DNA from: Betaproteobacteria bacterium UBA5216
GTDB lineage: Bacteria > Pseudomonadota > Gammaproteobacteria > Burkholderiales > SG8-41
Direction: 5' to 3'
Length of the DNA stretch: 52,762 nt
NCBI GenBank assembly: GCA_002412495.1
Contig: DHVE01000067.1
Span: 1 to 52,762 of the forward strand
In this document: one piece after another, positions 1-8,469 of the stretch
Numbering within the stretch: position 1 is the stretch's first letter
Layout of the letters: the number at the start of each line of letters is the position of its first letter
Position numbers and translations under genes: made by a program
The notes under the pieces: generated by a model
Database searches by the model: none
Told to the model about the DNA's origin: nothing
Seen by the model: only the letters and a program-made list of their open reading frames with translations

Positions 1-60
1 CGCGCCATGCCCGGCGCACACGTCGTGTTGAGCGGCGCGCTTCAGCGCGTCGGCTCGATC

Positions 61-557
61 TAAAGTTAGACGGCACCACCTTTCCCCTCGATAAATGACC
101 GCCATAACTCAGCACATTTTTCGGCCAGTTCGTGTGCTTCGCATGGGCCAGATGCGGTGTCAATAGTGTAGGTGGCACGAACAGTTGTGAGCCCACTGCC
201 AAGTCCGACGAAGAATTTCTTCGGGCCCATTTTCGGATTCTCCGCGCTTCGGGGATGCTTCAACAGTAGATGCTTGTGCGAATTGCATATGTCGGCGCAG
301 ACCTTAAGCTCGACGTTTGAATTGATGAAGTCCTCGACCTCTGCGGCGTTGGCCGGAAACGCGGGATCGTTGATTAGCCAGTCTTTGAGGTGATAGCAAT
401 TCAAGAAGAAGCTGTACACGTCATCGAGGTAATGCTCGGAATCGCGATCATGGACCCGCCCGGCACGAATTTCGCCGAAGCGTTCGAGATATCGCCTCAT
501 CCGCGCGAATTGTTCCGAATATTTCGTCATGCGCGATTATGGTGCCGTCTAATTTTA
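61..557. repeat. Inverted repeat pair flanking the first gene
   Basis: The left arm TAAAGTTAGACGGCACC (61-77) and the right arm GGTGCCGTCTAATTTTA (541-557) are reverse complements with one mismatch. They enclose the 66-530 gene almost exactly. On the gene's strand the left arm reads GTCTAAC, overlaps the stop codon, and is followed by a GC-rich hairpin with an unpaired base (about 24-52). That arrangement recalls an integron attC site, but no clean GTTRRRY partner is visible before the window edge. Confidence 0.55.
66..530 (-). CDS. Hypothetical protein, accessory-type
   Basis: A 154-residue soluble protein with no signal peptide or membrane segment. I do not recognise a named family with certainty. 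The middle carries a Cys-Ala-Asp-Ile-Cys-Asn-Ser-His-Lys-His-Leu run, which resembles a motif in uncharacterised helical bacterial proteins. The start codon has no obvious Shine-Dalgarno sequence. The gene is bracketed by an inverted repeat (61-77 and 541-557), and its stop codon lies inside the left arm in a GTCTAAC context that matches the RYYYAAC core of integron attC sites. It is preceded by a relatively AT-rich non-coding stretch, so it may be transferred DNA. It could be an integron-type cassette gene or a gene in a small mobile unit. That it is coding is fairly likely; its function is unknown. Confidence 0.6.
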   Translation of the reverse strand: MTKYSEQFARMRRYLERFGEIRAGRVHDRDSEHYLDDVYSFFLNCYHLKDWLINDPAFPANAAEVEDFINSNVELKVCADICNSHKHLLLKHPRSAENPKMGPKKFFVGLGSGLTTVRATYTIDTASGPCEAHELAEKCAELWRSFIEGKGGAV

Positions 558-1013
558 ATATGGAGCAACAAGTTTACGCCCTAACTCGGCGTGCCGTCCG
601 TTTAACTCCGCACGAAATATCACTTGAAAGTGATTCTGAAACAATGCCTTAACTCCAGTCTTGTAAGATTTATATAGCATTAAATTTCCGCGAAAAGCAG
701 CACGGTCAAATGACCAAGGTTTCGCCCATCGTCCCGCAAAATGCGCCCCACTTGTTCGTCAGCAATAATACGCGGAAAAACTATTGCGGGGATTCTCTGG
801 CTCAAGCAATGTCGGCTAAGCGAGAACGGCGGCTACTTCCGCTGATGGCCGGATGCACGTATTCGCGTCCTTCACCACAAGCCGCCGTTTACGGTCACGC
901 GCCGGCTCAACGTTCAGCATTATTGCCACCCGACTGAACACGCGCAATCCGCCATCCCGGACCGCGCAACGCGGGGATTTGGCGATTCGCCCCTCAATGA
1001 GACAATCCGCGGC
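558..1013. other. Non-coding region upstream of rluA
   Basis: No convincing gene is seen in this stretch. It is visibly richer in A and T than most of the window up to about 850. It holds a small perfect hairpin around 621-636 (ATCACTT stem) and a second GTGCCGTC word at 591-598 that echoes the right arm of the flanking inverted repeat. Open frames here have no ribosome site or recognisable protein features. Confidence 0.5.
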
Positions 1014-1679
1014 ATGGCATCCACGCCCTACTGTCCGCCCGCGCATCGGGGGCTTTCCATTCTCCATCTCTCGGAGCAACTGATCGTTGTCGACAAACCC
1101 AGCGGGTTGTTGAGTGTGCCCGGGCGCGGCGCGGGCAAGGAGGACTGCTTGTCGCGCCGGGTACAAGCCGAATTTTCCGACGCCTTGATCGTGCATCGAC
1201 TGGACATGGGCACGTCCGGTATTGTCGTCATGGGGCGCGGCGCCAGGGCACAACGCGAACTGAGTCTTATGTTTCAGGAACGCAGGGTGCGCAAACGCTA
1301 CCAGGCCCTGGTCGATGGACACTGGACGGCCGCCACCACGGGGGAGATTGCGCTACCCATCGGCGTCGATGGGCCCAATCACCCGAAGCAGAAAGTCGAC
1401 CACGCGATAGGCCGGTCGAGCCTGACCCGCTATCGCGTGCTCGACATCGACGCCGCGCGCGCGGTTTCGCGCATCGCGCTTGATCCCGTCACCGGGCGTT
1501 CACATCAGTTGCGGGTACACATGGAAGCCATGGGACACCCCATCCTCGGCGACGACTTCTACGGAACGCCGGCATCCTGCGCCAAGGCGGAACGCCTGAT
1601 GCTGCACGCCTGCCAGATTGAATTTTGCGATCCCGAAACCGGCGCTCCGCTGCGCGTAGACTGTCCGCCCCCCTTCTAA
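1014..1679 (+). CDS. rluA: RluA-family pseudouridine synthase
   Basis: A 221-residue enzyme that isomerises uridine to pseudouridine in RNA. E. coli RluA, which modifies 23S rRNA and some tRNAs, is almost the same length at 219 residues. The family signature His-Arg-Leu-Asp-x-Gly-Thr-Ser-Gly is at residues 61-69, with catalytic Asp64 at the same number as in E. coli RluA. The C-terminal RNA-binding motif HQLRVHMEAMGHPILGD follows near residue 163. There is no S4 domain, which fits RluA rather than RluB/C/D/E/F. The ATG at 1014 lacks a strong ribosome site, so the start could be slightly different. It is a single gene that converges on the Bug gene downstream. Confidence 0.88.
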   Translation: MASTPYCPPAHRGLSILHLSEQLIVVDKPSGLLSVPGRGAGKEDCLSRRVQAEFSDALIVHRLDMGTSGIVVMGRGARAQRELSLMFQERRVRKRYQALVDGHWTAATTGEIALPIGVDGPNHPKQKVDHAIGRSSLTRYRVLDIDAARAVSRIALDPVTGRSHQLRVHMEAMGHPILGDDFYGTPASCAKAERLMLHACQIEFCDPETGAPLRVDCPPPF

Positions 1680-1770
1680 TCCGCGTCGATCCGCAACTAT
1701 AGACGCCGGCGAATCGCAACCGGCGGTAGCCGGATGAGCAAACGCACGGCCATCCGGAGAACCGGCCCGG

Positions 1771-2745
1771 CTAGTCAACCCGCATGCCCGATTCTTTCAC
1801 CACCTTCGCCCATTTGCTTATCTCGGACTTAACGAACGCCGATAATTCCGCTGGTGTGCTGGTCGCCAGATCGGCGCCGATGGCGGTAAAGCGTTTTTGC
1901 AGATCGCGGCTGGTGGCAATTTTTTTCACGGCGGCGTTGATCTGCCCGATGATTTTTGGCGGCGTGCCCGCCGGCGTGAACAAGCCGTACCAACCCGACA
2001 CTTCAAAGCCGGGGATGCCGGCTTCGACCATCGTCGGCAGCTCCGGTATCTGCGACGATCGCTTGGTGCTGGTTATCGCCAGCACGCGAATTTTGCCCGA
2101 CTTCATTTGCGTCAGTGCCGGCGAGATGCCGGAAAAATACAGTTGTATCTGCCCGGAATACATATCGACGAATATCTGGCTGATGTCCTTGTACGGCACG
2201 TGTTCCATCCTGATGCCGCTTAATACAGAGAGCAGCGCCGCCGACAGATGTCCTGGCGAGCCGATGCCGGTCGATGCGTAATTGAGTTTTCCGGGACTGG
2301 ATTTCGCCGATGCCACGAACTCCTGCACTGTTTTAGGCGAATTCGACGCCGTGACGGCCATGACGTACGGCGAGTGGGCAAGCAATGTGATGGGCGCCAA
2401 ATCGCGCATCGGGTCATAGGCCAGCTTGCGGTACACCGCCGGTGCGACAGCAATGGTGCCGATGTTGCCGATGACCAGCGTGTAGCCGTTGGCCGATGAT
2501 GTCGCGGCGAGTTCCATGCCCAGCACGCCGCCACTGCCGGGCCGGTTGTCCACCACGATCTGCTGTCCGAGTTCGTCGCCGAGGTTTTGTGCAATCGTGC
2601 GCGCCGCGATGTCGGCACCGCCACCGACGGTGAACGGCACCAGAAAATGGATCGGCCGGCTCGGGTAGGCCTGCCCATGCGCAATACACGCGACGGACGC
2701 CAGAGCGCCCGCAACCATCGTCACTCGGATTCGCCGCGGATTCAT
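1771..2745 (-). CDS. Bug/TctC-family solute-binding receptor
   Basis: A periplasmic Venus-flytrap receptor of the Bug/TctC family (PF03401), which in tripartite tricarboxylate transporters delivers small carboxylates or related solutes to TctA/TctB. It has 324 residues with a Sec signal peptide ending near residue 25 (Ala-His-Gly-Gln). The mature part has the usual lobe-1 elements VPFTVGGGADIAART and VVDNRPGSGG. The normally conserved Pro-Asp-Gly-Tyr-Thr loop reads Ala-Asn-Gly-Tyr-Thr, an unusual change next to the ligand pocket. It stands alone, convergent with rluA. There is no clear ribosome site before the ATG. The substrate cannot be read from sequence. Confidence 0.93.
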   Translation of the reverse strand: MNPRRIRVTMVAGALASVACIAHGQAYPSRPIHFLVPFTVGGGADIAARTIAQNLGDELGQQIVVDNRPGSGGVLGMELAATSSANGYTLVIGNIGTIAVAPAVYRKLAYDPMRDLAPITLLAHSPYVMAVTASNSPKTVQEFVASAKSSPGKLNYASTGIGSPGHLSAALLSVLSGIRMEHVPYKDISQIFVDMYSGQIQLYFSGISPALTQMKSGKIRVLAITSTKRSSQIPELPTMVEAGIPGFEVSGWYGLFTPAGTPPKIIGQINAAVKKIATSRDLQKRFTAIGADLATSTPAELSAFVKSEISKWAKVVKESGMRVD

Positions 2746-3172
2746 TGTTCAGAATTATCGCTGGAATAGTTCACGCCGTTTGTGCGCGCAGTATAGCTAG
2801 ATTCCCGGCGGTCGTGCCATTGGCGCGCAACGTGATATCAACCCGTAGAAATCGGTATCCAGCCCGTCGCGGCAGACAACGACAAACAGCGGCAAACAGA
2901 AACAGACTGCGCCCGATCGCATCAGAAAAAATCGTGCGTTGAACTTCAAAACACGCACTCCAATAGATTGAATTCTCTTGCGCGGAAATCACCGCGCATA
3001 CACAACGTAAGTTTGGCGAAAGGCATCGCGGTTTTTTTCATGTCTCAGTACAAATTACACACGCGGCGTAAGCACGTCGAAAGGATGCACGCTTACTGTA
3101 GCCACCCAGCGGAGTAGCTCGATCATCCCCTTGTTCGCGCAGGCCTTCCGCCACTTAAACCTGGAAATAAAA
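2746..3172. other. Intergenic region with probable divergent promoters
   Basis: This 427-base stretch lies between the minus-strand Bug gene and the plus-strand small gene, so both promoters should be in it. No protein-coding signal is convincing. A GCGCGG/CCGCGC hairpin lies at about 2980-2997. I could not pick a confident -35/-10 pair by eye. Confidence 0.4.
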
Positions 3173-3379
3173 ATGGCACACGATTCAAAAGAGGCAACGG
3201 CGCAACCCAACAAGACCATAGTTCCCGTGGGCCCCGGCGGCACGCCCGGACACTTGTTACGGATGTTAGTTATGGTGTTTACCGGCGGCTTTATTTATCC
3301 CAACACTTTTGTCGAAGGCATGGATCTGACGGCCATTCAAAAGCAACACCAAGAGCCCACGGAAAAAAAGCAGAAGTAA
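3173..3379 (+). CDS. Small hypothetical protein, possible membrane segment
   Basis: A 68-residue protein starting at ATG 3173. The frame is also open from TTG 3131, but the ATG start gives a normal hydrophilic N-terminus. It has a polar N-terminus, then the segment HLLRMLVMVFTGGFIYPN (about residues 30-47), which is moderately hydrophobic and could be a short membrane or amphipathic helix. The tail is lysine-rich and charged. I do not recognise a named family. A strong hairpin follows the stop at 3388-3411, which supports an independent transcription unit. The ribosome site (GGAA) is weak. It may be a small conserved Burkholderiales protein; this is from general resemblance only. Confidence 0.5.
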   Translation: MAHDSKEATAQPNKTIVPVGPGGTPGHLLRMLVMVFTGGFIYPNTFVEGMDLTAIQKQHQEPTEKKQK

Positions 3380-3387
3380 GGCATGTT

Positions 3388-3411
3388 CACGGTAGCCCTC
3401 GGGCTGCCGTG
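3388..3411 (+). terminator. Hairpin after the small gene
   Basis: CACGGTAGCCC and GGGCTGCCGTG form an 11-bp stem with one G-T pair and a 2-base loop, nine bases after the stop of the 3173-3379 gene. There is no clean T-run (GTTTTG follows 11 bases later), so it is only a probable terminator. Confidence 0.45.
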
Positions 3412-3658
3412 CTGTTGCGGGGTTTTGCGTTGTGTGATGTTCCACGATCATTGGGTGGCACGGCTCCTATTCGGCGCACGGTCAATCGCATAGGCAGTAG
3501 CCCGATTGGCTGCAATCAGTGGCGCGCGCTGGCACCACTTCTGAAGCCAGACATACATTGAGACTCGTGCACACGAACGCATGATGACCGCCATACCCTG
3601 ACGGTATTGCGCGCAATGGGTGTATCGATTCAGTATTCCATGCCTGCCGTTATTTCCA

Positions 3659-4642
3659 TTACTCGATAACCGTGTCAGCACGCAGCAGAATGGCACGCGG
3701 CAGCGTAAGGCCCAGCGCTTTAGCGGTTTTCATGTTGACGATCATCCTGAACTCGCGCGGCTCCTCAATCGGCATCATGGCTGGCTTCTCGCCCTTAAGA
3801 ATGCGCGCGACGTAGTGCCCAGCGCGGTGGAATATATCCTCGAAGTCGGGGCCGTAGACCGCCAGACCGTCCTTGGCCAACTGAGGCACATCGTGCATGA
3901 AAGGCAAGCGATATTTTGTTGCCTGGGCAGCAATCTTGTCAGTGATGTCGTAATTGGCGGTCATCGGCGCGGTCACCAATGCCTGCACCTTGGCGGAAAC
4001 CATCCGCTTGAACGCCGCGTCCCAGTCGGCCGTATCGGCGGCCACCGGAACTCGCACGATAGTCAGACCGAGGCGAGTCGCTGCCTTTTCCATCAGGTTG
4101 ATTTCTTCGGAGCAACTGGCAAGCAAGGGTTCGTCGATGAACGTGCCAACCTGCTTCAAGCCCGGCACCATTTCTGCAAGCAATTGCAACCGCTTGCCGA
4201 TCAGTTCGGCGTTGGCGGTAGTTACCCCCGTGATGTGCTTGCCCGGTCTCGCCAGCGAGACGGCGTAATCAACCACGACCGGATCGGTAACGGTGGCAAT
4301 CACTGTCGGGATGCGCCGGCTGGCGTACCAGGCGGCATCGGCCATGGGCTTGGCCGGCGCGAAGATCACGTCGACACCGGCATCCACGATCTCGCGCGCC
4401 AACGCGCGCAATCGGCGCAGGTCACTTTCGGCCGATTTCCTAACCAACACCAGGTTGCGGCCCTCTGCATATCCAGCTTCGGCGAGCCCCTTGAGGAATC
4501 CACGGCCGGTGATATCAGCGTACATTCCGTTGGCACTCAGCTGCAGCCAGCCGACCTTGGCAGGCTGTTGCGCAGACGTGATGCGGGGAATGGTCAGCAT
4601 GACGGAGCCGACGGCTGCAAGAAAATTTCGGCGAGCATTCAT
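3659..4642 (-). CDS. ABC-type substrate-binding protein (PF04392 type)
   Basis: A 327-residue periplasmic receptor of the ABC_sub_bind/TrpX-like group (PF04392), a LivJ-like two-lobe fold linked in other bacteria to ABC import of small organic solutes. The N-terminus MNARRNFLAAVGSVMLTIP is a signal peptide that ends near Ala-Gln-Gln. Family features are KVGWLQLS at the start of the mature lobe, the GRGFLKGLAEAGYAEGRN stretch, and ATVTDPVVVDYAVSLARPG in the middle. A GAGG ribosome site precedes the ATG. No permease or ATPase gene is adjacent, so the receptor is an orphan in this window. Its substrate is unknown. Confidence 0.88.
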   Translation of the reverse strand: MNARRNFLAAVGSVMLTIPRITSAQQPAKVGWLQLSANGMYADITGRGFLKGLAEAGYAEGRNLVLVRKSAESDLRRLRALAREIVDAGVDVIFAPAKPMADAAWYASRRIPTVIATVTDPVVVDYAVSLARPGKHITGVTTANAELIGKRLQLLAEMVPGLKQVGTFIDEPLLASCSEEINLMEKAATRLGLTIVRVPVAADTADWDAAFKRMVSAKVQALVTAPMTANYDITDKIAAQATKYRLPFMHDVPQLAKDGLAVYGPDFEDIFHRAGHYVARILKGEKPAMMPIEEPREFRMIVNMKTAKALGLTLPRAILLRADTVIE

Positions 4643-4990
4643 TCGATCACCTCGTCAGTGATTGCCATTTTGGATCGCGGGATGACACTCCGCAGAATCC
4701 ACGGCCAGCCGGTACGATAAGCAATGCGGGCGGACCAATACGGATTTCCTCCACCTTCGATCCAAATTCCATTTTACGAGCGCTTGACCTGAAAGTCATG
4801 CGAAACACATCGTCTTTAAATGGTGGCATTTCGCTCCTGGCGCTGGGTTTGCGCCGAGAATTGCGGCAGTTTCCGCCCCACTGCTCCCTGATTGCCCCTT
4901 GTTTGACCCTTGTGAATCGCTCGCGGTCAGAGCATAGGGAACATAACGCATCTCAATGGACGGCTATTCTGGAAGGAAAATTATAGGCAA
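4643..4990. other. Intergenic region without recognisable genes
   Basis: About 350 bases between two minus-strand genes. Short open frames on both strands lack ribosome sites and recognisable protein sequence. The promoter of the 3659-4642 receptor gene should be here, but I do not see a convincing one. Confidence 0.4.
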
Positions 4991-5001
4991 TGCAGCCCAC
5001 G

Positions 5002-5967
5002 TCACTTCTCGCGCAACCCCGCATCGCGGATCACCTTGCCGAGCCGCGTCATTTCCGATTTCACCAGCGCACCAAATTCTTCCGGCGTGGAACCCACGGT
5101 CTCGACACCCACGTTGAAAAATTTCTCGCGCACATCGGGCCGCGCCAGCGCCTTGACGAATTCCTGATTCAACCGCGTCAGCAGCGCCGGTGGTGTTTTG
5201 AAGGGCACGAACGCGCCGACCATGGACTGCGACTCGTAGCCCGGCACGACCGACGCCACGGTCGGCAAATCGGGCCGCAAGCGCGACGGCTGCGCGCTGG
5301 TGATCGCCAGCGCGCGCAACCGGCCCGACTTGATGTGCGTAGACACCGACCCCGGCGTGGCAAATGCCAGTTGCACCTGCCCGGCGATCAGCGCGTTCAA
5401 TGACGGGCCACTACCCTTGAACGGGATGTGCGCGATATCGATGCCTGCCATGTGCCGGAACAATTCGGTGGACATGGTTGACGACGAACCCGTTGCACCG
5501 GAGCCGTAATTCAGTTCACCGGGCCGCGCCTTGGCGAGCGCGATCAGTTCCTTGACGGATCGCGCAGGCAAAGACGGATGCACCACCAGCAAGTTCGGCG
5601 CGCGCACCGCAAGCGTCACCGGCGCGAAATCGCGTATCGGGTCGTACGGCACGCTCGCCCGCAGAAACGGCAGCAGCCAGATGTTGCTGCCGTAATAGAG
5701 CATCGTGTAACCATCCGGCGCCGCGCGCGCCACGGTTTCCGCCGCGATCACGCCGCCCGCGGCGCCGCGGTTTTCGATCAGCACCTGTTGGCCGAGTTGT
5801 TCGGTGAGCGCCGCGCCGATGATGCGCGCGCCGAAATCATTACCGCCGCCGGGTTCGGAAGTGACGATGCGCAAGGGCTTTACCGGGAATGGCTGGGCCT
5901 GCACGAGCGCTGTAAGCAACCACGCGGCAGAAATTAAAATTCGCTTTAAAAACAGATGCTTAATCAA
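5002..5967 (-). CDS. Bug/TctC-family receptor with TTG start
   Basis: I place the start at TTG 5967, not at the in-frame ATG 6015, because a GGGAG ribosome site lies 6 bases upstream of the TTG and the product then begins LIKHLFLKRILISAAWLLTA, a normal signal peptide. The product has 321 residues. Distinctive features are RIVTSEPGGGNDFGARII and the loop PDGYTMLYYGSNIWLLPF. The same words recur in the Bug at 48034-49059 (PDGHTLLLYGNNLWILPF), so the two probably form a subfamily. The TTG overlaps the upstream Bug gene by 8 bases, which implies translational coupling of two receptors. Confidence 0.92.
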   Translation of the reverse strand: MIKHLFLKRILISAAWLLTALVQAQPFPVKPLRIVTSEPGGGNDFGARIIGAALTEQLGQQVLIENRGAAGGVIAAETVARAAPDGYTMLYYGSNIWLLPFLRASVPYDPIRDFAPVTLAVRAPNLLVVHPSLPARSVKELIALAKARPGELNYGSGATGSSSTMSTELFRHMAGIDIAHIPFKGSGPSLNALIAGQVQLAFATPGSVSTHIKSGRLRALAITSAQPSRLRPDLPTVASVVPGYESQSMVGAFVPFKTPPALLTRLNQEFVKALARPDVREKFFNVGVETVGSTPEEFGALVKSEMTRLGKVIRDAGLREK

Positions 5968-6928
5968 TTCTCGCTCCCGACACCCGCACCACCTCCGCCC
6001 ACCGTTTTGTTTCATTGCGTATCAGGTCGGCAAACTGCGACGGCGTGCCGCCAATGGCTTCACCGCCGTCTTTCACGAAGCGCTGCTTCACGTCGTCGGC
6101 CTGCATCGATTTGCCGATAATCTGCGCGAGTTTGGCTACCACGGCGTCCGATGTGCCGCGCGGCGCGAGCACGCCAAACCAGTTGGCCGCTTCAAATCCC
6201 GCGATGGTGTCCGCCAGCGGCGGCACTTCCGGCAACAACGGTGAACGCGCCTTGCTGGTAATGGCGACCGCCTTCACGCGCCCCGCGCGCGCGTGCGTCA
6301 AGCCGCCCACCACGCTGACAAACGCCATGCCCACTTCGCCCGCGATCACCGCGTTAAACGAATTGAAACCCTTGTACGGCACATGCGTCATCTGAATGCC
6401 GGTGGCGGACTTCAACCATTCAGTTGATAGATGATGCAGCGAGCCATTGCCCGGCGAGCCGTAGGTCATCGGCGCGGGCCGCGACTTCGCCGCCGCGACG
6501 AGATCGGCCATCGAGTTGATTTTTTGCAGCGGACTCACCGCGAGTATCAGCGGGCTAGCGGCTGCGACGCTCACCGGCGTGAAATCCTCCAGCGGGCGAT
6601 AGGGCAATTGTTTATGCAAACTCGGATTGATGGTCAGCACGCCGGTGTAACCCAGCAGCAGCGTATAGCCATCGGCGGGCGCGCGCGCCACCAGCTCGGT
6701 GCCGACGATGCCACCCGCGCCACTGCGGTTATCCACGATCACCTGCTGTCCCAGTGCCTCCTGCAATTTCATCGCAACAAGGCGGCCCACGATGTCGGCG
6801 CCGCCACCGGGCGGCTGCGGCACAACAAAGCGGATGGGCTTGGACGGATAATTTTGCGCCATGGCCCCAGAACCCGCGAGCAAACCGACGCACACCCGTA
6901 TGAGAATTTTTTTCACAACAGCAACCAT
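5960..6928 (-). CDS. Bug/TctC-family receptor, first of an overlapping pair
   Basis: A 322-residue receptor. The signal peptide MVAVVKKILIRVCVGLLAG ends near Ala-Met-Ala-Gln. Lobe motifs are VPQPPGGGADIVGRL, VIVDNRSGAGGIVGTE and PADGYTLLLGYTG, and the last deviates from Pro-Asp-Gly to Ala-Asp-Gly. The region before the ATG is pyrimidine-rich with no clear Shine-Dalgarno sequence. It lies 65 bases downstream of the cupin gene on the same strand and overlaps the next Bug gene by 8 bases. It is therefore probably the fifth gene of a six-gene run from 9988 down to 5002. Confidence 0.93.
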   Translation of the reverse strand: MVAVVKKILIRVCVGLLAGSGAMAQNYPSKPIRFVVPQPPGGGADIVGRLVAMKLQEALGQQVIVDNRSGAGGIVGTELVARAPADGYTLLLGYTGVLTINPSLHKQLPYRPLEDFTPVSVAAASPLILAVSPLQKINSMADLVAAAKSRPAPMTYGSPGNGSLHHLSTEWLKSATGIQMTHVPYKGFNSFNAVIAGEVGMAFVSVVGGLTHARAGRVKAVAITSKARSPLLPEVPPLADTIAGFEAANWFGVLAPRGTSDAVVAKLAQIIGKSMQADDVKQRFVKDGGEAIGGTPSQFADLIRNETKRWAEVVRVSGARID

Positions 6929-6993
6929 GACAAGAAGAGAGCCGCGATTTTACCGTGCGGCAGTTATCAACCCTGGCGCTTTTGTGCCCGTGC

Positions 6994-7449
6994 CTACCGT
7001 GCCCGCGTGATATCCGCGTGATCCACCAGGCTGCGCTCGCCGCTGTGCCGATACAAACGCTTGCCCACGCGCGGATAATCCGTGATGTCCTGCACGAGGC
7101 GCTGCCCGACCACCAGACACACCAGCGGCTCGGCGCCGTCGTTGATCATCTCGTGCGGAATGTTGTCTATCGGGTAGGCAAGAAAATCGCCGGGGCCTAT
7201 CTTGTGCGACCGCTCGCCTTCCACCGCCGTGCCGTGGCCCGACAGCACGTAGACACATTCTTCTTCGTAGTGATGGAAATGAAATTCGGTGGAGCGGTGG
7301 CCCGGTTCAACCGTGATGAGATGCACGCCGATGTTTTTAAGACCCGCGGCGTCGCCGATGGATTTGTTGCTGCGGATCGCGCCTGCGTTCAGAAAATGCG
7401 TGCGCTTGACCACTTGCATCGCGGCTATGGCTTGGGCTGACAAAAACAT
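6994..7449 (-). CDS. Cupin-domain protein
   Basis: A 151-residue single-domain cupin, a beta-barrel that usually binds Fe, Mn or Ni. Motif 1 is visible as H57-x-H59-x4-E64 in EFHFHHYEEECVYVLSGHG, and motif 2 as PGDFLAYPIDNIPHEMIND with H99. Small cupins next to organic-acid genes are often decarboxylases, isomerases or dioxygenases, but nothing here tells which. A GGAGG ribosome site precedes the ATG at good spacing. It is 34 bases downstream of a Bug gene and in the same run as the amidohydrolase, so a role on the same substrate is likely (inference). The first residues are hydrophobic but do not make a convincing signal peptide. Confidence 0.88.
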   Translation of the reverse strand: MFLSAQAIAAMQVVKRTHFLNAGAIRSNKSIGDAAGLKNIGVHLITVEPGHRSTEFHFHHYEEECVYVLSGHGTAVEGERSHKIGPGDFLAYPIDNIPHEMINDGAEPLVCLVVGQRLVQDITDYPRVGKRLYRHSGERSLVDHADITRAR

Positions 7450-7482
7450 GGTGCCTCCGTGGACAGTTCGTCTTGCGCTGCT

Positions 7483-8439
7483 TTAATCGGCCTTGATCTT
7501 CGCCGACTGCACCACCTTCAACCAGTTATGGTAATCGGCGGCGATGCGTTCGCCAAAGCGCGCGGGCGTTCCACCTGTGGGAATCATGCCCTGCTGTTCA
7601 AGATTTTTTTTCATCTCGGGTGTTTCCATCGCACGGTTGATTGCGGCGTTGAGCGCGTTGACGATCGACAGCGGCGTGCCCGCCGGGGCCATGGTACCGT
7701 GCCAGAGTTCTACCACGTAACCCGGAATCGTATCGGACAGCGTCGGCATGTCGGGCAGCGAATACCAGCGCTTCGCGGTGGTTACCGCCAGCCCGCGCAG
7801 CTTGCCGCTGTGGATATGCGGCGTCACCGGCAAGAGGCTGCCCATCAACACTGGCGCCTGCCCCGCCAGCACATCGGTCAATGCAGCGCCGGTACTTTTG
7901 TAGGGCACATGCACCATCTGCGTTTTGGTCATATGCAGCATCAGCTCGGTCGCCAGATGCGTGATGCCGCCGGTGCCGGTGGAGGCATAGGTCAGCGCGT
8001 TTGGTTTCGAGGCGGCCAGTGCAATGAGTTCCTTCGCGTTGTTCGCCTTGACTGACGGATGTACCACCAGCACAAACGGCGTTGCGCCAAATTCGCACAC
8101 CGGCAGGATGGCCTTGATCGGGTCCCACGCCGGTTTGTGCAACGCCGAGGAAGCGGAATAACTCCCCGACATCATCATCAGCGTATAACCATCGGGCGGC
8201 GCCTTCACCGCCATTTCAATGCCGATCATGCCGCCCGCGCCGCCGCGGTTATCGATCACGAATTGCTGTTTGAACGTCTCGGACAGTTTTTGCGCAAACT
8301 GCCGCGCACTGATGTCGGTGCCGCCGCCGGGCGCAAAGGGCACCACCACGCGCACGGGCTTGGCCGGATAGGGTTGCGCGCACGCTGCATAACTGGCCAG
8401 AGCCATAACCGCCGCCCATGCACCTGACGATAGGTTCAT
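7483..8439 (-). CDS. Bug/TctC-family receptor beside amidohydrolase
   Basis: A 318-residue receptor with a signal peptide ending near Tyr-Ala-Ala-Cys-Ala-Gln. Motifs are VPFAPGGGTDISARQ, VIDNRGGAGGMIGIE and PPDGYTLMMMSGSYSA. The ribosome site AAAGGA lies just upstream of the ATG, inside an AT-rich spacer that carries the recurrent TTTAAAAACA motif (8449-8458 on the plus strand). It sits between the ACMSD-like amidohydrolase and the cupin with spacers of about 30 bases, so it is a good candidate for the receptor of the compound those enzymes process. Confidence 0.94.
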   Translation of the reverse strand: MNLSSGAWAAVMALASYAACAQPYPAKPVRVVVPFAPGGGTDISARQFAQKLSETFKQQFVIDNRGGAGGMIGIEMAVKAPPDGYTLMMMSGSYSASSALHKPAWDPIKAILPVCEFGATPFVLVVHPSVKANNAKELIALAASKPNALTYASTGTGGITHLATELMLHMTKTQMVHVPYKSTGAALTDVLAGQAPVLMGSLLPVTPHIHSGKLRGLAVTTAKRWYSLPDMPTLSDTIPGYVVELWHGTMAPAGTPLSIVNALNAAINRAMETPEMKKNLEQQGMIPTGGTPARFGERIAADYHNWLKVVQSAKIKAD

Positions 8440-8469
8440 AAATTTTCCTTTAAAAACAATTATTTAAAC

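Noticed and set aside
710..937. Possible small gene upstream of rluA
   Set aside because: There is no ribosome site, the composition is low-information and a change to GC-rich sequence occurs in the middle. I see no support for translation.
3620..4720. A 366-codon plus-strand frame over the PF04392-type receptor
   Set aside because: It is antisense, has no ribosome site and no recognisable domain. The minus strand encodes a complete receptor with a signal peptide.
4798..4986. Possible 62-codon gene in the 4.6-5.0 kb spacer
   Set aside because: No ribosome site or recognisable sequence. It ends just before the convergent Bug gene and looks random.
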